Shown: one piece after another, positions 30,709-40,301 of the stretch
Layout: each line of letters begins with the position of its first letter
Numbering within the stretch: position 1 is the first letter of the stretch
Assembly: GCF_002261185.1 (NCBI RefSeq)
Contig: NZ_NEVQ01000012.1
Span: forward strand, 248,001-312,000
Direction: 5' to 3'
Length of the DNA: 64,000 nucleotides
Source of the DNA: Bordetella genomosp. 4
Lineage (GTDB): Bacteria > Pseudomonadota > Gammaproteobacteria > Burkholderiales > Burkholderiaceae_B
The notes under the pieces: generated by a model
Told to the model about the DNA's origin: nothing
The model's database searches: none
The model's input: the letters and a program-made list of their open reading frames with translations, nothing else
Made by a program: the position numbers and the translations under genes

Positions 30709-30832
30709 GCCGGAAGGGGTGAGATATTAGATAAATGATATGGATATATCTTTAATCAGAATATTTCAATGATAACCCACCACCTAGAATGGTCATTCTT
30801 TCGCAATATTCGCCGTCATCAGGAAAATCACC

Positions 30833-33118
30833 ATGAGCGATCGCCAAGCCGCCCTCGACTACCACGAGTTTCCCGTTCCGGGAAAAATCTCCATCGCTGC
30901 GACCAAGCCCCTGGTCACGCAGGGTGATCTCGCGCTGGCCTACACCCCCGGCGTCGCCGCCGCCTGCGAGGAAATCGCCGCGGACCCGGTCAACGCCTTT
31001 CGGTTTACGGCCCGCGGCAATCTGGTCGGTGTGATCACCAACGGTACCGCCGTATTGGGGCTGGGCAATATTGGTCCGCTGGCCTCCAAGCCTGTCATGG
31101 AAGGCAAGGCGGTACTGTTCAAGAAATTCGCGGGCATCGACGTATTCGATATCGAGATCGACGAGACCGACCCCGACAAACTGGTCGATATCATCGCCTC
31201 ACTAGGCCCCACCTTTGGCGGCATCAACCTCGAGGACATCAAGGCGCCCGAGTGCTTTACGGTCGAGCGTCGGCTGCGCGAACGCATGAGCATCCCGGTG
31301 TTTCACGATGATCAGCACGGAACCGCCATCACCGTGTGCGCCGCGTTCATCAACGGCTTGAAGGTCGTCGGCAAGGACATCACACAGGTCAAGGTCGTTG
31401 CTTCGGGCGCCGGTGCCGCAGCGCTGGCCTGTCTGGACCTGATGGTGGATCTAGGCTTGCCGCGCGAAAACATCTGGGTCACCGATATCGAAGGCGTGGT
31501 GTACGAAGGACGTACCGTGCTCATGGACGAGCAGAAAGCCACTTTCGCGCAGAAAACCGATGCGCGTAAATTGGCCGACGTCATTGCCGGGGCTGACGTG
31601 TTCCTGGGTCTGTCCGCCGGCGGCGTGCTAAAGCCCGAAATGGTCGCGGCCATGGCCGCGCGGCCCTTGATCCTGGCGCTGGCCAATCCGACGCCGGAGA
31701 TCCTGCCCGAAGTGGCTCATTCGGTCCGCGACGACGTCGTCATGGCTACCGGGCGTTCGGATTACCCGAATCAGGTCAACAACGTACTGTGCTTTCCGTA
31801 CATTTTCCGTGGCGCCCTGGACGTGGGCGCCAGCACGATCACGCGCGAAATGGAGATGGCCGCGGTCCGCGCCATTGCCGCCCTCGCCGAAGAAGAGCAA
31901 AACGAGGTCGTAGCCGCGGCCTACGGGACCTACGATCTGCGGTTTGGTCCCAACTATCTGATCCCTAAACCTTTTGATCCGCGCTTGATCGTGCGCATCG
32001 CACCCGCCGTGGCCGCTGCCGCCATGGAAAGCGGCGTGGCGACACGACCCCTGGCAGATCTGGAGGCATACGCCGAGCAACTGCAGCAGTTTGTCTACCG
32101 GTCGGGGGCCTTCATGAAACCGCTGTTCGCCAGTACCAAGCGTCTGGTGCGTACAGGAGGCAAGGCCCGCATCGTCTTTACCGAAGGCGAGGACGAGCGC
32201 GTCCTGAGGGCCGTGCAGGTGGTGGTCGATGAGGGCCTGGCCAAGCCTATTCTGGTTGGCCGTCCTGCCGTGTTGATGGCTCGTATCGAGAAATATGGAT
32301 TGCGCCTGCGTCTGGGCCAGGACGTTGAAGTGACCAATCCAGAATTCGACGAACGGTTTCACCAATATTGGACGACCTACTGGGACAAAATGTGCCGCCG
32401 CGGGATCACCAAGGAAATGGCCCGTGTGGAAATGCGCCGCCGTATGACCTTGATCGGTGCGATGATGGTGCACCTGGGCGATGCGGACGGCATGATCTGC
32501 GGCACTGTGGGGGCGTATCACGATCACCTGCGGTTTATCGATGAGGTGATCGGCCTGCAACCGGGGCACAAGGTCTACGCCGCGATGAATATCCTGCTGC
32601 TGAACGAGCAGACGATCGCGCTGGTCGATACGCACGTCAATGATGATCCCAGCGCCGAGCAGATTGCCGAATACACTGCGATGGCTGCCCAGACCATGCG
32701 GCGCCTGGACGTGATGCCCAAGGTCGCCCTGTTGTCGCGCTCGAACTTCGGCTCGGGCAGCTCCGCATCCGGCGCCAAAATGCGCCGCGCGCTGGAGTTG
32801 ATACATGAACAGGCGCCGGACCTCGAGGTGGACGGCGAAATGCACGGCGATTGCGCGCTGGATGAGGCGCTGCGCCAGCGCCTCTTGCCCGAATCTCCCT
32901 TGAAGGGCGCTGCCAACCTGCTGGTCTGCCCGAATGTGGACGCGGGCAACATCGCCTATAACCTGCTCAAGACCGTCGCGGGCGGCAACGTCGCCGTGGG
33001 GCCATTCCTGTTGGGCGTCAACGCACCGGTGCATATCCTGACCTCGAGCGCCAGTGTTCGTCGGATCGTCAATATGGCGGCGCTGGCGGTGTTGGAGGCG
33101 AATGGCGGATTGGGCTAG
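30833..33118 (+). CDS. maeB: NADP-dependent malic enzyme with C-terminal phosphotransacetylase-like domain
   Basis: MaeB decarboxylates malate to pyruvate with NADP. At 761 residues it has the full fused form: malic enzyme domains over about residues 1-430 ([85 protein letters not shown]) and a phosphotransacetylase-like domain over about 440-761 ([50 protein letters not shown]). In E. coli the second domain is regulatory rather than catalytic. A divergent LysR gene lies upstream. A small CCGCGCG-TTT-CGCGCGG hairpin follows the stop at 33120-33136. Confidence 0.95.
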   Translation: MSDRQAALDYHEFPVPGKISIAATKPLVTQGDLALAYTPGVAAACEEIAADPVNAFRFTARGNLVGVITNGTAVLGLGNIGPLASKPVMEGKAVLFKKFAGIDVFDIEIDETDPDKLVDIIASLGPTFGGINLEDIKAPECFTVERRLRERMSIPVFHDDQHGTAITVCAAFINGLKVVGKDITQVKVVASGAGAAALACLDLMVDLGLPRENIWVTDIEGVVYEGRTVLMDEQKATFAQKTDARKLADVIAGADVFLGLSAGGVLKPEMVAAMAARPLILALANPTPEILPEVAHSVRDDVVMATGRSDYPNQVNNVLCFPYIFRGALDVGASTITREMEMAAVRAIAALAEEEQNEVVAAAYGTYDLRFGPNYLIPKPFDPRLIVRIAPAVAAAAMESGVATRPLADLEAYAEQLQQFVYRSGAFMKPLFASTKRLVRTGGKARIVFTEGEDERVLRAVQVVVDEGLAKPILVGRPAVLMARIEKYGLRLRLGQDVEVTNPEFDERFHQYWTTYWDKMCRRGITKEMARVEMRRRMTLIGAMMVHLGDADGMICGTVGAYHDHLRFIDEVIGLQPGHKVYAAMNILLLNEQTIALVDTHVNDDPSAEQIAEYTAMAAQTMRRLDVMPKVALLSRSNFGSGSSASGAKMRRALELIHEQAPDLEVDGEMHGDCALDEALRQRLLPESPLKGAANLLVCPNVDAGNIAYNLLKTVAGGNVAVGPFLLGVNAPVHILTSSASVRRIVNMAALAVLEANGGLG

Positions 33119-33213
33119 GCCGCGCGTTTCGCGCGGTGTAGTCCAGGCTTCCCCGGGGGCTGCATTCCGCATGCAGCCCAGCTCCTGCGGCAGCAGGCGA
33201 GCCAAAACAATAC

Positions 33214-33244
33214 TTGACTTAAAGTCAACTTTAATTTCTAGACT
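33214..33244 (+). promoter_or_regulatory. MerR-type promoter (19-bp spacer with central dyad)
   Basis: A -35 TTGACT (33214-33219) and a -10 TAGACT (33239-33244) are separated by exactly 19 bp. The spacer carries the dyad TTAAAGT-CA-ACTTTAA (33219-33234). An over-long spacer with a dyad between the hexamers is the hallmark of promoters activated by MerR-family proteins. Transcription would start about 105 bp upstream of the MFS gene. No MerR gene is encoded in the window. Confidence 0.6.
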
Positions 33245-33264
33245 TCAGCCATCCCCGAGTCCGG

Positions 33265-33357
33265 ATGCATCCCAGCAGCGACCCGCTGCTGGGAGACACG
33301 GTTCAGATATCCAGAACCAGGCGTCGCGCACCAGCTCATGAATCTGTGATCGGCTGA
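33265..33357 (+). CDS. Possible 30-residue leader peptide ahead of the MFS gene
   Basis: An ATG at 33265 opens a short frame (begins MHPSSDPLLGDTVQ) that stops at 33355-33357, one base before the MFS ATG at 33359. The MFS gene has no evident ribosome site of its own, so coupled translation from this frame is conceivable. Its own ribosome site is poor, and a perfect CCCAGCAGCG/CGCTGCTGGG hairpin (33271-33293) lies within its first codons. It may well be chance. Confidence 0.25.
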   Translation: MHPSSDPLLGDTVQISRTRRRAPAHESVIG

Positions 33358-33358
33358 C

Positions 33359-34567
33359 ATGACACCACCACCCATAACCGTCTGGCGCAACATCGCATTG
33401 GCGATCCTTGCCGCGCTGATTGCTTCATTCCAGATTGGCAAGGCCATTATCGCTGCGCCCTTGCTGCAAGGCGATCCTCTGCATCTGAGTCTGGGGCAAA
33501 CGGGGCTGGTGATATCGGCCTTGGCGATGGTCGGCGCCATATTGGCGATGCCGCTCGGCGTGCTTATTGCGCGCTTTGATGCGCGCAAGGTCCTCGTGGG
33601 CGGATTGGTCATCATCGCCGTGACCAGCTTTTTGGGCGGTGGCGCGTCGAGCGTCGCGGTCTTGCTGGTATCGCGCGTTATCGAGGGCATAGCCGTTGTC
33701 ACGCTATTGATCTGCGCGTCGAGTATCGTGGGGCGTCAGGCGTCCCTGGAAGACCGCGACTTGGCGATGGCCTTATCGAGTACTGCCGTTCCCAGCGGGA
33801 TTGCGTTGGTGATCTTTGCGACGACCCTGTTCTCATCGTTGGGTCAGCCGCTGTCGTGGCCTGCGATTTGGCAAATCAACGCAGGCTTGGCCGTCATATG
33901 CGCGATCGTGATGCTGTTCGGGTTGCCGTCTATGCCTGCCATAGCAACGCCGCAGCTCAATGCAACACCTTCCGGAAATCCGCAGTCGGGTAGCGCATGG
34001 ACTGCCATACGCAACGTCGGCATAGCACGTGGCCCGCAGTTCATTGCTGTCTGTTTTGCCCTGTACGCGATTGTCTACTTTGCATTCTCCGGGTTTCTGC
34101 CATTGTTGCTGCGCGATCTTCTGGACCTGACGCCCATACAGGCAGGCTTTGCGAGTGCGGCAGTTGTCGCGTCCAATGTGTTGGGGAACATCGGTGCAGG
34201 CATGTTGATGCGGCGCGGCATTGCCTCGCGCCGGATTGTGTCGGTGAACTTCATTATTGCGACACTCTGCATACCGGCGTTGTTTTGGCTACATCCGCCG
34301 CCTGTCGTTGCCGTGTCCATCGCCGTGGCGATGATCGGCTGCATGGGCGGCATCCCAGGTGCGTTGACTGCCATTGCACCTAGAGTTGCTCCCACCCCCG
34401 CGCTGGTTGCTCCGACAATCGGCTTGATGTTGCAGGGCAGCTATGCGGGGCAATTGATAGGGCCGATGTCAGCCGGCGCGCTGGCGCAAGCCGGCGGTTG
34501 GATGTTAGTAGCACTGATGCTGTTGCCGCTGGCGGTGGGCGGTGCGATGTTAGCACGTAAGCTCTAA
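33359..34567 (+). CDS. Major facilitator superfamily transporter
   Basis: A 402-residue inner-membrane protein with about twelve hydrophobic segments. Between the second and third helices lies the MFS loop-like sequence GVLIARFDARKVLVGG, with equivalents in the second half (GAGMLMRRGIASRRIVSVN). The first helix begins right after VWRNIALAILAALIASFQIGK. Members of this type are putative drug or metabolite exporters; the substrate cannot be told. The promoter upstream looks MerR-type, and a LysR gene follows 33 bp downstream, possibly in the same transcript. Confidence 0.85.
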   Translation: MTPPPITVWRNIALAILAALIASFQIGKAIIAAPLLQGDPLHLSLGQTGLVISALAMVGAILAMPLGVLIARFDARKVLVGGLVIIAVTSFLGGGASSVAVLLVSRVIEGIAVVTLLICASSIVGRQASLEDRDLAMALSSTAVPSGIALVIFATTLFSSLGQPLSWPAIWQINAGLAVICAIVMLFGLPSMPAIATPQLNATPSGNPQSGSAWTAIRNVGIARGPQFIAVCFALYAIVYFAFSGFLPLLLRDLLDLTPIQAGFASAAVVASNVLGNIGAGMLMRRGIASRRIVSVNFIIATLCIPALFWLHPPPVVAVSIAVAMIGCMGGIPGALTAIAPRVAPTPALVAPTIGLMLQGSYAGQLIGPMSAGALAQAGGWMLVALMLLPLAVGGAMLARKL

Positions 34568-34600
34568 ACTGCATCTGGTTCAAGACGGGGAGACACCCGC

Positions 34601-35482
34601 ATGCGATTCAGCTTGCGTCAGATGGAAGTATTCCGAGCGGTCATGTTGACCGGCTCGATAAAAGGGGCATCTCGCTTACTCTTTACCTCGCAGCCTGCGC
34701 TGAGCCGCATCGTCGCGCATACGGAATTGACACTGGGACTGACGCTTTTTAACCGGGTCAAGGGCAAACTGGTTCCTACCTCAGAGGCCGAGGCGCTGTT
34801 TCGCGAAGTGGACCAGTGTTACCAGCAAGTGCTGCGCGTGGACGATTTCGCGCGTGGGCTGGTCAGTGGCCCGTCGGGGGTGCTGAATCTGGCATGCAGT
34901 CCTGCACTCAGCCGTGGCATTGTGGCCCGGACGATCACACGGTTCGTTCAGCAGTATCCCAATATTCAGGTGAACTACTGCCTCACGCTCTTGAACAGCA
35001 TGGCGCAAGACGTGCTGAGCAACAAGGTGGATCTGGCCATCTCGGTGCTGCCCATCGAGCATCCCAACCTGCATGTGACGCCGTTCCTCTCTGGCCGTAT
35101 GGTGTGCATCGTGCCGCGCGGGCATGTGCTGGCGGACCTGAAATGCGTGAGTATCGCGGATCTGGCGAGATACCCGCTGATTGCCCATCATCCGAGCATC
35201 CCTTTCGGCCAGCTGGTTTCGGCGGCATTCAACAAGGCCAATATCAGTCTGCAGGCTTGTATCTATATTCATCACACTGATATGGCCTGCAGCCTGGTTC
35301 GGGCTGGCGCCGGCGTTGCCATGGTGGATCAGTTCACCGCCGAGAGCATGGACTGGCCGGACATTCAGGTATTGCCGCTGGCAGAGGATATTCCGCTGAA
35401 CCCCAGTATCGTGCGATCGGCTTTCGATACCGGAAAGACGCACGCCACGAAGTTCCTCGACCTGCTGCTGAAGCGCGATTAA
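34601..35482 (+). CDS. LysR family transcriptional regulator
   Basis: A 293-residue LysR regulator with the helix-turn-helix MEVFRAVMLTGSIKGASRLLFTSQPALSRIVAHTELTLGLTLF and an effector domain starting GVLNLACSPALSRGIVARTI. It resembles the NocR/OccR-like subgroup. It lies between the MFS gene and the Bug/dehydrogenase block, all on the same strand, so either may be its target. Confidence 0.9.
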   Translation: MRFSLRQMEVFRAVMLTGSIKGASRLLFTSQPALSRIVAHTELTLGLTLFNRVKGKLVPTSEAEALFREVDQCYQQVLRVDDFARGLVSGPSGVLNLACSPALSRGIVARTITRFVQQYPNIQVNYCLTLLNSMAQDVLSNKVDLAISVLPIEHPNLHVTPFLSGRMVCIVPRGHVLADLKCVSIADLARYPLIAHHPSIPFGQLVSAAFNKANISLQACIYIHHTDMACSLVRAGAGVAMVDQFTAESMDWPDIQVLPLAEDIPLNPSIVRSAFDTGKTHATKFLDLLLKRD

Positions 35483-35604
35483 CCTGAAGCTATACCCCAT
35501 CGAGGAATCAGCACTCGCCCAGTTTCCTTCTGATCCCTAGGATTCCATTGATGACGCCAGGCCACTGGCCGGTGCGAATCATGAATCCTGTGGAGGCATC
35601 AATA

Positions 35605-36492
35605 ATGAAGTTGGGACTGATAGGTCTGGGTAACATTGGCCAGCATTTTGCAAATCGCCTGTTGGCCGCAGGCCATGAGCTGATTGTGCATGATCGCTCA
35701 TCGGCGGCGCAGGAGCGCATCGTGGCGCGTGGCGCAAAAGGGGCGGGCAGCGTTGAAGAACTGGCGGAACAGACGCCCATTGTGTTGTTGTGTTTGCCCA
35801 TGCCGGCGGTTGTCGCAGAAGTCGGCGCCCAAGTCTCCAGGGTAAAGAACGTACGTATCCTGGTGGACCTGTCCACGACAGGCCCTTCTGTCACCAAGAC
35901 CGTCGAAACCTTGTTGAGCGAGCAGGGCATCGCCATGATCGGTTCGCCCGTCAGCGGCGGTACCGTGGCCGCTGAAAAGGGCACCTTGGCCGTGATGGCG
36001 GCCGGCCCTAAAGGGGCGTTCGACGAAATCGAGCCGGTGCTGCGCGTCATCGGCAAGAACGTGTTCTATCTCGGGGCCGATCCCAGTCTGGGCCAAACCA
36101 CAAAGATCATCAACAACACGCTTTATGCCACCAGCATGGTGGCCAGCTGCGAGGCCCTGGTCTATGGCGTGAAGGCCGGGCTGGATCCTCAAACGCTGCT
36201 GGACGTGATCAATGTCTCCAGCGGACGTTCGTTCGCGACGCTGGAACGTATTCCGCAATGCGTCCTGGACCGCAGCTTTCCCGTCCGTTTTACGACGGAA
36301 TTGCTGCACAAAGACGTCAAGATGTGTATCGACGAGGCCGAGAAACTGGGTGTTCCCATGTCGGTGAATCCGGCGGCGCGGCAATTTCTGGCGTTCGCGA
36401 TCACGCAGGGCGACGGCCAGCGCGACAACGTTTATCCCATTCGGCATATCGAACAATGGGCGGGCGTGGAGTTTGGCGCCAAGCCGCAGTGA
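35605..36492 (+). CDS. 3-hydroxyisobutyrate dehydrogenase family NAD(P)-dependent oxidoreductase
   Basis: A 295-residue beta-hydroxyacid dehydrogenase. The N-terminal cofactor site is MKLGLIGLGNIGQHFANRLLAAGHELIVHDR, the substrate-binding segment is GSPVSGGTVAAEKGTLAVM, and the catalytic lysine is in GQTTKIINNTLYATSM. Relatives act on 3-hydroxyisobutyrate, tartronate semialdehyde or similar acids. ATG 35605 follows TGGAGG; the frame is open further upstream without family sequence. It leads a co-directional block: Bug receptor, AA_synth protein, second Bug receptor, 2-hydroxyacid dehydrogenase. Confidence 0.88.
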   Translation: MKLGLIGLGNIGQHFANRLLAAGHELIVHDRSSAAQERIVARGAKGAGSVEELAEQTPIVLLCLPMPAVVAEVGAQVSRVKNVRILVDLSTTGPSVTKTVETLLSEQGIAMIGSPVSGGTVAAEKGTLAVMAAGPKGAFDEIEPVLRVIGKNVFYLGADPSLGQTTKIINNTLYATSMVASCEALVYGVKAGLDPQTLLDVINVSSGRSFATLERIPQCVLDRSFPVRFTTELLHKDVKMCIDEAEKLGVPMSVNPAARQFLAFAITQGDGQRDNVYPIRHIEQWAGVEFGAKPQ

Positions 36493-36526
36493 CGGGGTTG
36501 CACTGAGATAGATGAGGAGACATTTA

Positions 36527-37477
36527 ATGAAGCGACGTCTGTTCGCGGCCTTGATGTGCGCCTTGCCCGTGCTAGGGTGGGCAGCCTATCCAGAAAAACC
36601 TGTTCGTTTGGTCGTACCCTTTACGCCGGGCAGCATCACCGACGTGGTGGCGCGTGCCCTGGCCCAGGGCTTGGATAGGGAGTTCGGTCAATCCGTTGTG
36701 GTCGAAAATCGCGCTGGGGCCAACGGCACAGTGGGTACGGCTTCTGCGATACGCTCGGAGCCGGATGGATATACCTTGTTCATGGTGGGCGTCAGCACCG
36801 GAGCTAGCAACGTTAGCGCATTCAAGTCGTTGCCCTATGACCCCCGCAAGGATTTCGCCCCCATCGGCCTCGTTGCCGAAGCGCCTTTCATGTTGGTCTC
36901 GCGCGGTGATTTGCCTGTAAATAGCGTAAAGGACCTGATTGACTACGCCAAGGCGAATCCCGGCAAGCTGTCCTATGGCTATGGATCCGGCAGCGCGCAG
37001 TTATGCGGGGCGCAGGTCGTATCCATGGGTGGGTTTACCGCCACGGCCGTGGCCTACCGTGGCGTGCCCCAGGTCATGACAGATCTGATGGGTGGGGTAT
37101 TGGATTTCACCGTTGCCGACATGGTCAACGGTCTGCAGCAGTCTCGGGCAGGGCGCGTAAAAGCCCTGGGCGTCACCAGCAAGACGCGTTCGCCATTAGC
37201 CCCGGAACTGCCGACCCTTGCAGAGGCAGGGTTGCCAGACTACGACTTGAACGTATGGTTCGGCGTAGCTGCGCCGGCCGGCACTCCAGCTGATGTGGTC
37301 GCACGTATCAACACCGCCTTGGGAAATGTCTTGAGCTCCCCATCGGTGCAGCAGCAGTTCGCGACCAACGGGCTGACTGTGCGCACCTCTACTCCTGATG
37401 GGTTCAGGCAACTGATCGCATCGGACATCGACAAATGGGGCAAGGTGTTCGCCGATGCCGGTTTAACCCCTCAGTAG
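36527..37477 (+). CDS. Bug/TctC family periplasmic receptor
   Basis: A 316-residue receptor with a signal peptide (about residues 1-19, ending LGWAAYP) followed by KPVRLVVPFTPGSITDVVA, NRAGANGTVGTASA and APAGTPADVVARINTAL. The usual GG of the PGGxxD motif is GS here. ATG 36527 follows GAGGAG. It lies 34 bp after the dehydrogenase gene, indicating co-transcription. Confidence 0.9.
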   Translation: MKRRLFAALMCALPVLGWAAYPEKPVRLVVPFTPGSITDVVARALAQGLDREFGQSVVVENRAGANGTVGTASAIRSEPDGYTLFMVGVSTGASNVSAFKSLPYDPRKDFAPIGLVAEAPFMLVSRGDLPVNSVKDLIDYAKANPGKLSYGYGSGSAQLCGAQVVSMGGFTATAVAYRGVPQVMTDLMGGVLDFTVADMVNGLQQSRAGRVKALGVTSKTRSPLAPELPTLAEAGLPDYDLNVWFGVAAPAGTPADVVARINTALGNVLSSPSVQQQFATNGLTVRTSTPDGFRQLIASDIDKWGKVFADAGLTPQ

Positions 37478-37547
37478 CAATTATCGCCACGGCATAGAGC
37501 GCGGTGGCGGCGTTTATTTCATTCACGAAACGAAGGAGTCAATCCAC

Positions 37548-38126
37548 ATGGCAATCCAGATCCGCAAAAAACTGTTGAACGTCGAGTCGATCTATCACGA
37601 AGGCGGCCCGGTACGTGACAAACCTATCAAGATGGCGTCGATTGCGGTGGTGATCAAGAATCCCTATGCGGGCCGCTATGTAGAGGATCTGTCTCAACTG
37701 GTCGAGGACTCCAAAGTGCTGGCCAAGGAGATCGTGCCGGAGCTCATGGAGGCCGTAGGCGGGCCTCAGAACGTCGAGGCCTACGGTAAAGGGGCGATCG
37801 TGGGGTTGAATGGCGAATTGGAACACGGGGCCATTTGGCATGAGGCCGGGGGTTGGACGATGCGTGCGGTGTTGCCCAAGGCAAAATCCATCGTGCCGGC
37901 AGCCAAGGTTGTTGCGTCGGCAGGTACTCGACTGCAGATTCCGCTGCACCATATCGAAGCCTGCTACGTGCGCAGCCACTTCAGCACCATGGACGTAGGC
38001 GCTATTGATAGTCCGCGTCCCGATGAGCTGCTGTACGCATTGGTTGTTTCCACTGGTACACGTGTACATGAGCGCCTGGGCGGTTTGCGCGCCGATAATT
38101 TGACGGTTGGTGACGGCCAACGTTGA
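37548..38126 (+). CDS. AA_synth (PF06684) family protein
   Basis: A 192-residue protein of the amino-acid synthesis family, a small alpha/beta family with known structures but no settled reaction. It shows the conserved core KMASIAVVIKNPYAGRYVEDL, EAYGKGAIVGLNGELEHGAIWHEAGGWTMRA and GTRLQIPLHHIEACYVRSHF. AAGGAG lies upstream of ATG 37548. It sits between two Bug receptor genes and near two hydroxyacid dehydrogenases, so a catabolic hydrolase-type role on an imported acid is possible; this is inference from context. Confidence 0.85.
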   Translation: MAIQIRKKLLNVESIYHEGGPVRDKPIKMASIAVVIKNPYAGRYVEDLSQLVEDSKVLAKEIVPELMEAVGGPQNVEAYGKGAIVGLNGELEHGAIWHEAGGWTMRAVLPKAKSIVPAAKVVASAGTRLQIPLHHIEACYVRSHFSTMDVGAIDSPRPDELLYALVVSTGTRVHERLGGLRADNLTVGDGQR

Positions 38127-38267
38127 ACGTTTCGCCCTTGTCAGAGTACTGGCCTGGGGGCGCGACATGGCGCATTTCCGCTAGGGAATGGCGCCATATT
38201 TTTATAAATCGATAGGCGTTGCGCGGATCCCACTGCCGGGGCGACGCACGCCAGCAAGGAGACAAGC

Positions 38268-39233
38268 ATGATCAAGACAGTTAGCACCATCATGGCAAGC
38301 CTGTTGTGCCTCGCCGCTGCCCCTTTGGCTTACGCTGAAAATTGGCCCACGCGTCCGATTACGTTGGTGGTGCCGCTGGCCCCTGGCGGCAGCACGGATG
38401 CTACCGCGCGCCTGATCGCCCAGAAGCTGCCGAAAGAACTGGGGCAGCCTGTGGTGGTCGAAAACCGTGCAGGCGCGGGTGGCAACATCGGCGCGGATTA
38501 TGTGGCCAAGGCGACACCGGATGGGTATACCTTCCTGATGCACACCAGTACGCTGATGACCAACGTGACGCTCTACAAGAAAATGCCGCTCGATGTTCAA
38601 AAGGACCTTGCGCCGGTGTCTCGCGTCTCGCTCATCCCGAACGTCTTGATGGTCAATACGAGTTTTCCGGCAAAGACGCTGAATGATTTCATTGCCTATG
38701 TTAAGGAGCACAAGGGCGCCGTCAATTACGGCTCGGCGGGCAATGGCACGTCGCAACAGCTGTCGGGGGCGTTATTTGGTCAGATGGTGGGCGCGGAGAT
38801 GACGCATGTGCCCTATAAAGGCGGCGCACCCGCGAATACGGATCTGCTGGCAGGGCAGATACAAGCCGTTTTCTCGCCTATGGTCGAGATACTGCCCTTC
38901 ATCGATAGCGGCAAACTGCGCCCATTGGCCGTCACCACGGCCGAACGGTCGCCGCGATTGCCTGATGTGCCAGCGGTGTCCGAAGCTCTGCCCGGATACG
39001 AAATCGTATTATGGAACGGTGTATGGGCTCCCGCAGGCACGCCCAAACCGATCATTCAGCGCATGAATCTGGCTATCAATGCGGTGCTGAACGACCCCGA
39101 TGTGAAGAAAATCCTGCGTGATCAGGGTTCGACTCCAGCGGGTGATACGCCGGAGGCTTTCCAACAATTGGTCGGTACCGAAATCAAGAAATGGGGTGAG
39201 CTGGTAAAACTGTCGGGCGCGAGTATTCAATAA
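38268..39233 (+). CDS. Bug/TctC family periplasmic receptor
   Basis: A 321-residue receptor with a signal peptide ending APLAYAENWP, then TRPITLVVPLAPGGSTDATA, ENRAGAGGNIGADYVA, HVPYKGGAPANTDLLAGQIQ and APAGTPKPIIQRMN. AAGGAGAC lies 6 nt upstream of the ATG. It belongs to the co-directional block starting at 35605. Confidence 0.92.
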   Translation: MIKTVSTIMASLLCLAAAPLAYAENWPTRPITLVVPLAPGGSTDATARLIAQKLPKELGQPVVVENRAGAGGNIGADYVAKATPDGYTFLMHTSTLMTNVTLYKKMPLDVQKDLAPVSRVSLIPNVLMVNTSFPAKTLNDFIAYVKEHKGAVNYGSAGNGTSQQLSGALFGQMVGAEMTHVPYKGGAPANTDLLAGQIQAVFSPMVEILPFIDSGKLRPLAVTTAERSPRLPDVPAVSEALPGYEIVLWNGVWAPAGTPKPIIQRMNLAINAVLNDPDVKKILRDQGSTPAGDTPEAFQQLVGTEIKKWGELVKLSGASIQ

Positions 39234-39261
39234 TCAAATCCCGTTGACGGAGAGACGTTGC

Positions 39262-40215
39262 ATGAAACCTGTATTGCTGGTGCTGGTGTTTTTGTCAGAA
39301 GAACATCGTGCTTTGGTGAGCGAGCGATTCGACATGATCTACGCGCCGAATGCCCACTTGGGCAAGGACCGGTCAAACGGTGAGGCGCAGATCGCGGCGC
39401 GCGGGCATGAAATCAAAGTGGTGTTGACTAATGGCACCAACGGCTTGTTGGCTAGCGAAATCGACCGGCTGCCCGCGCTGGAGTTGATCTGTACTGTGGG
39501 CGTCGGTTATGAAAACGTGGCCGTCGAACATGCCAAGGTGCGCGGAATTCCGGTTGCCAATGCGGCGGGTACCAACGACGACTGTGTCGCCGATCACGCA
39601 ATGATGCTGTTGTTGGCGGCGATTCGGCGTTTGCCCTTTCTTAACAATGGTGTACGGCATGGCATGTGGCGCGACGATATTCCGCGTCCACCGCATGTGT
39701 CATATCGCCGGCTGGGCATTCTGGGCATGGGGGCGATCGGCAAAAAAGTCGCCCGCCGGGCCTTGGGTTTCCATATGGAAATCGGCTACCACAATCGCAG
39801 GGTCCGCGATGACGTGGATTTTCAGTACTTCGGGGATGTGAAGAGTTTGGCTGAATGGTGCGATTTTCTGGTGGTTGCTGCACCCGGGGGCAAGGAGACG
39901 TACCACATCATCGATGAGACCATCGTTAATGCCATCGGGCCGCAGGGCGTGCTGGTGAACATTGCTCGTGGCACATTGGTCGATACGGAGGCGGTCGCGC
40001 GGGCACTACGCGATGGCAGATTGATGGCAGCGGCGTTGGACGTCTATGAGAACGAGCCTACACCGCCGCAGCCGCTGCTCGACCTGGATAATGCGGTGTT
40101 AACCCCGCATATTGCCGGGATTTCGCCTCAGGCGATCGATATGTCGGTGCGTAAGTTCCTGGAGAATGCCGAATGCTTCTACGCGGGTAAGCCGTTGGTT
40201 ACGCCGGTTGTGTGA
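39262..40215 (+). CDS. D-isomer specific 2-hydroxyacid dehydrogenase
   Basis: A 317-residue NAD(P)-dependent enzyme of the glyoxylate/hydroxypyruvate reductase type. The dinucleotide site is LGILGMGAIGKKVARRALGF. The catalytic Arg is within NIARGTLVDTEAVARAL, the Glu in ALDVYENEP, and the His in LTPHIAGIS. Usual start-site evidence: GGAGAGAC precedes ATG 39262. It ends the rightward block; the composite inverted repeat begins 87 bp after its stop. Confidence 0.9.
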   Translation: MKPVLLVLVFLSEEHRALVSERFDMIYAPNAHLGKDRSNGEAQIAARGHEIKVVLTNGTNGLLASEIDRLPALELICTVGVGYENVAVEHAKVRGIPVANAAGTNDDCVADHAMMLLLAAIRRLPFLNNGVRHGMWRDDIPRPPHVSYRRLGILGMGAIGKKVARRALGFHMEIGYHNRRVRDDVDFQYFGDVKSLAEWCDFLVVAAPGGKETYHIIDETIVNAIGPQGVLVNIARGTLVDTEAVARALRDGRLMAAALDVYENEPTPPQPLLDLDNAVLTPHIAGISPQAIDMSVRKFLENAECFYAGKPLVTPVV

Positions 40216-40301
40216 TGTGCATGTCCCGGTCGGGTATGAATAGTCTTGCCGTTCGTATGTTATGCGGTGGTCATTGATCGAGATTGGTTTGCTTATTGGA
40301 C

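Noticed and set aside
31628-33205. 525-codon leftward frame opposite maeB
   Set aside because: Antisense shadow; maeB is unambiguous on the plus strand.
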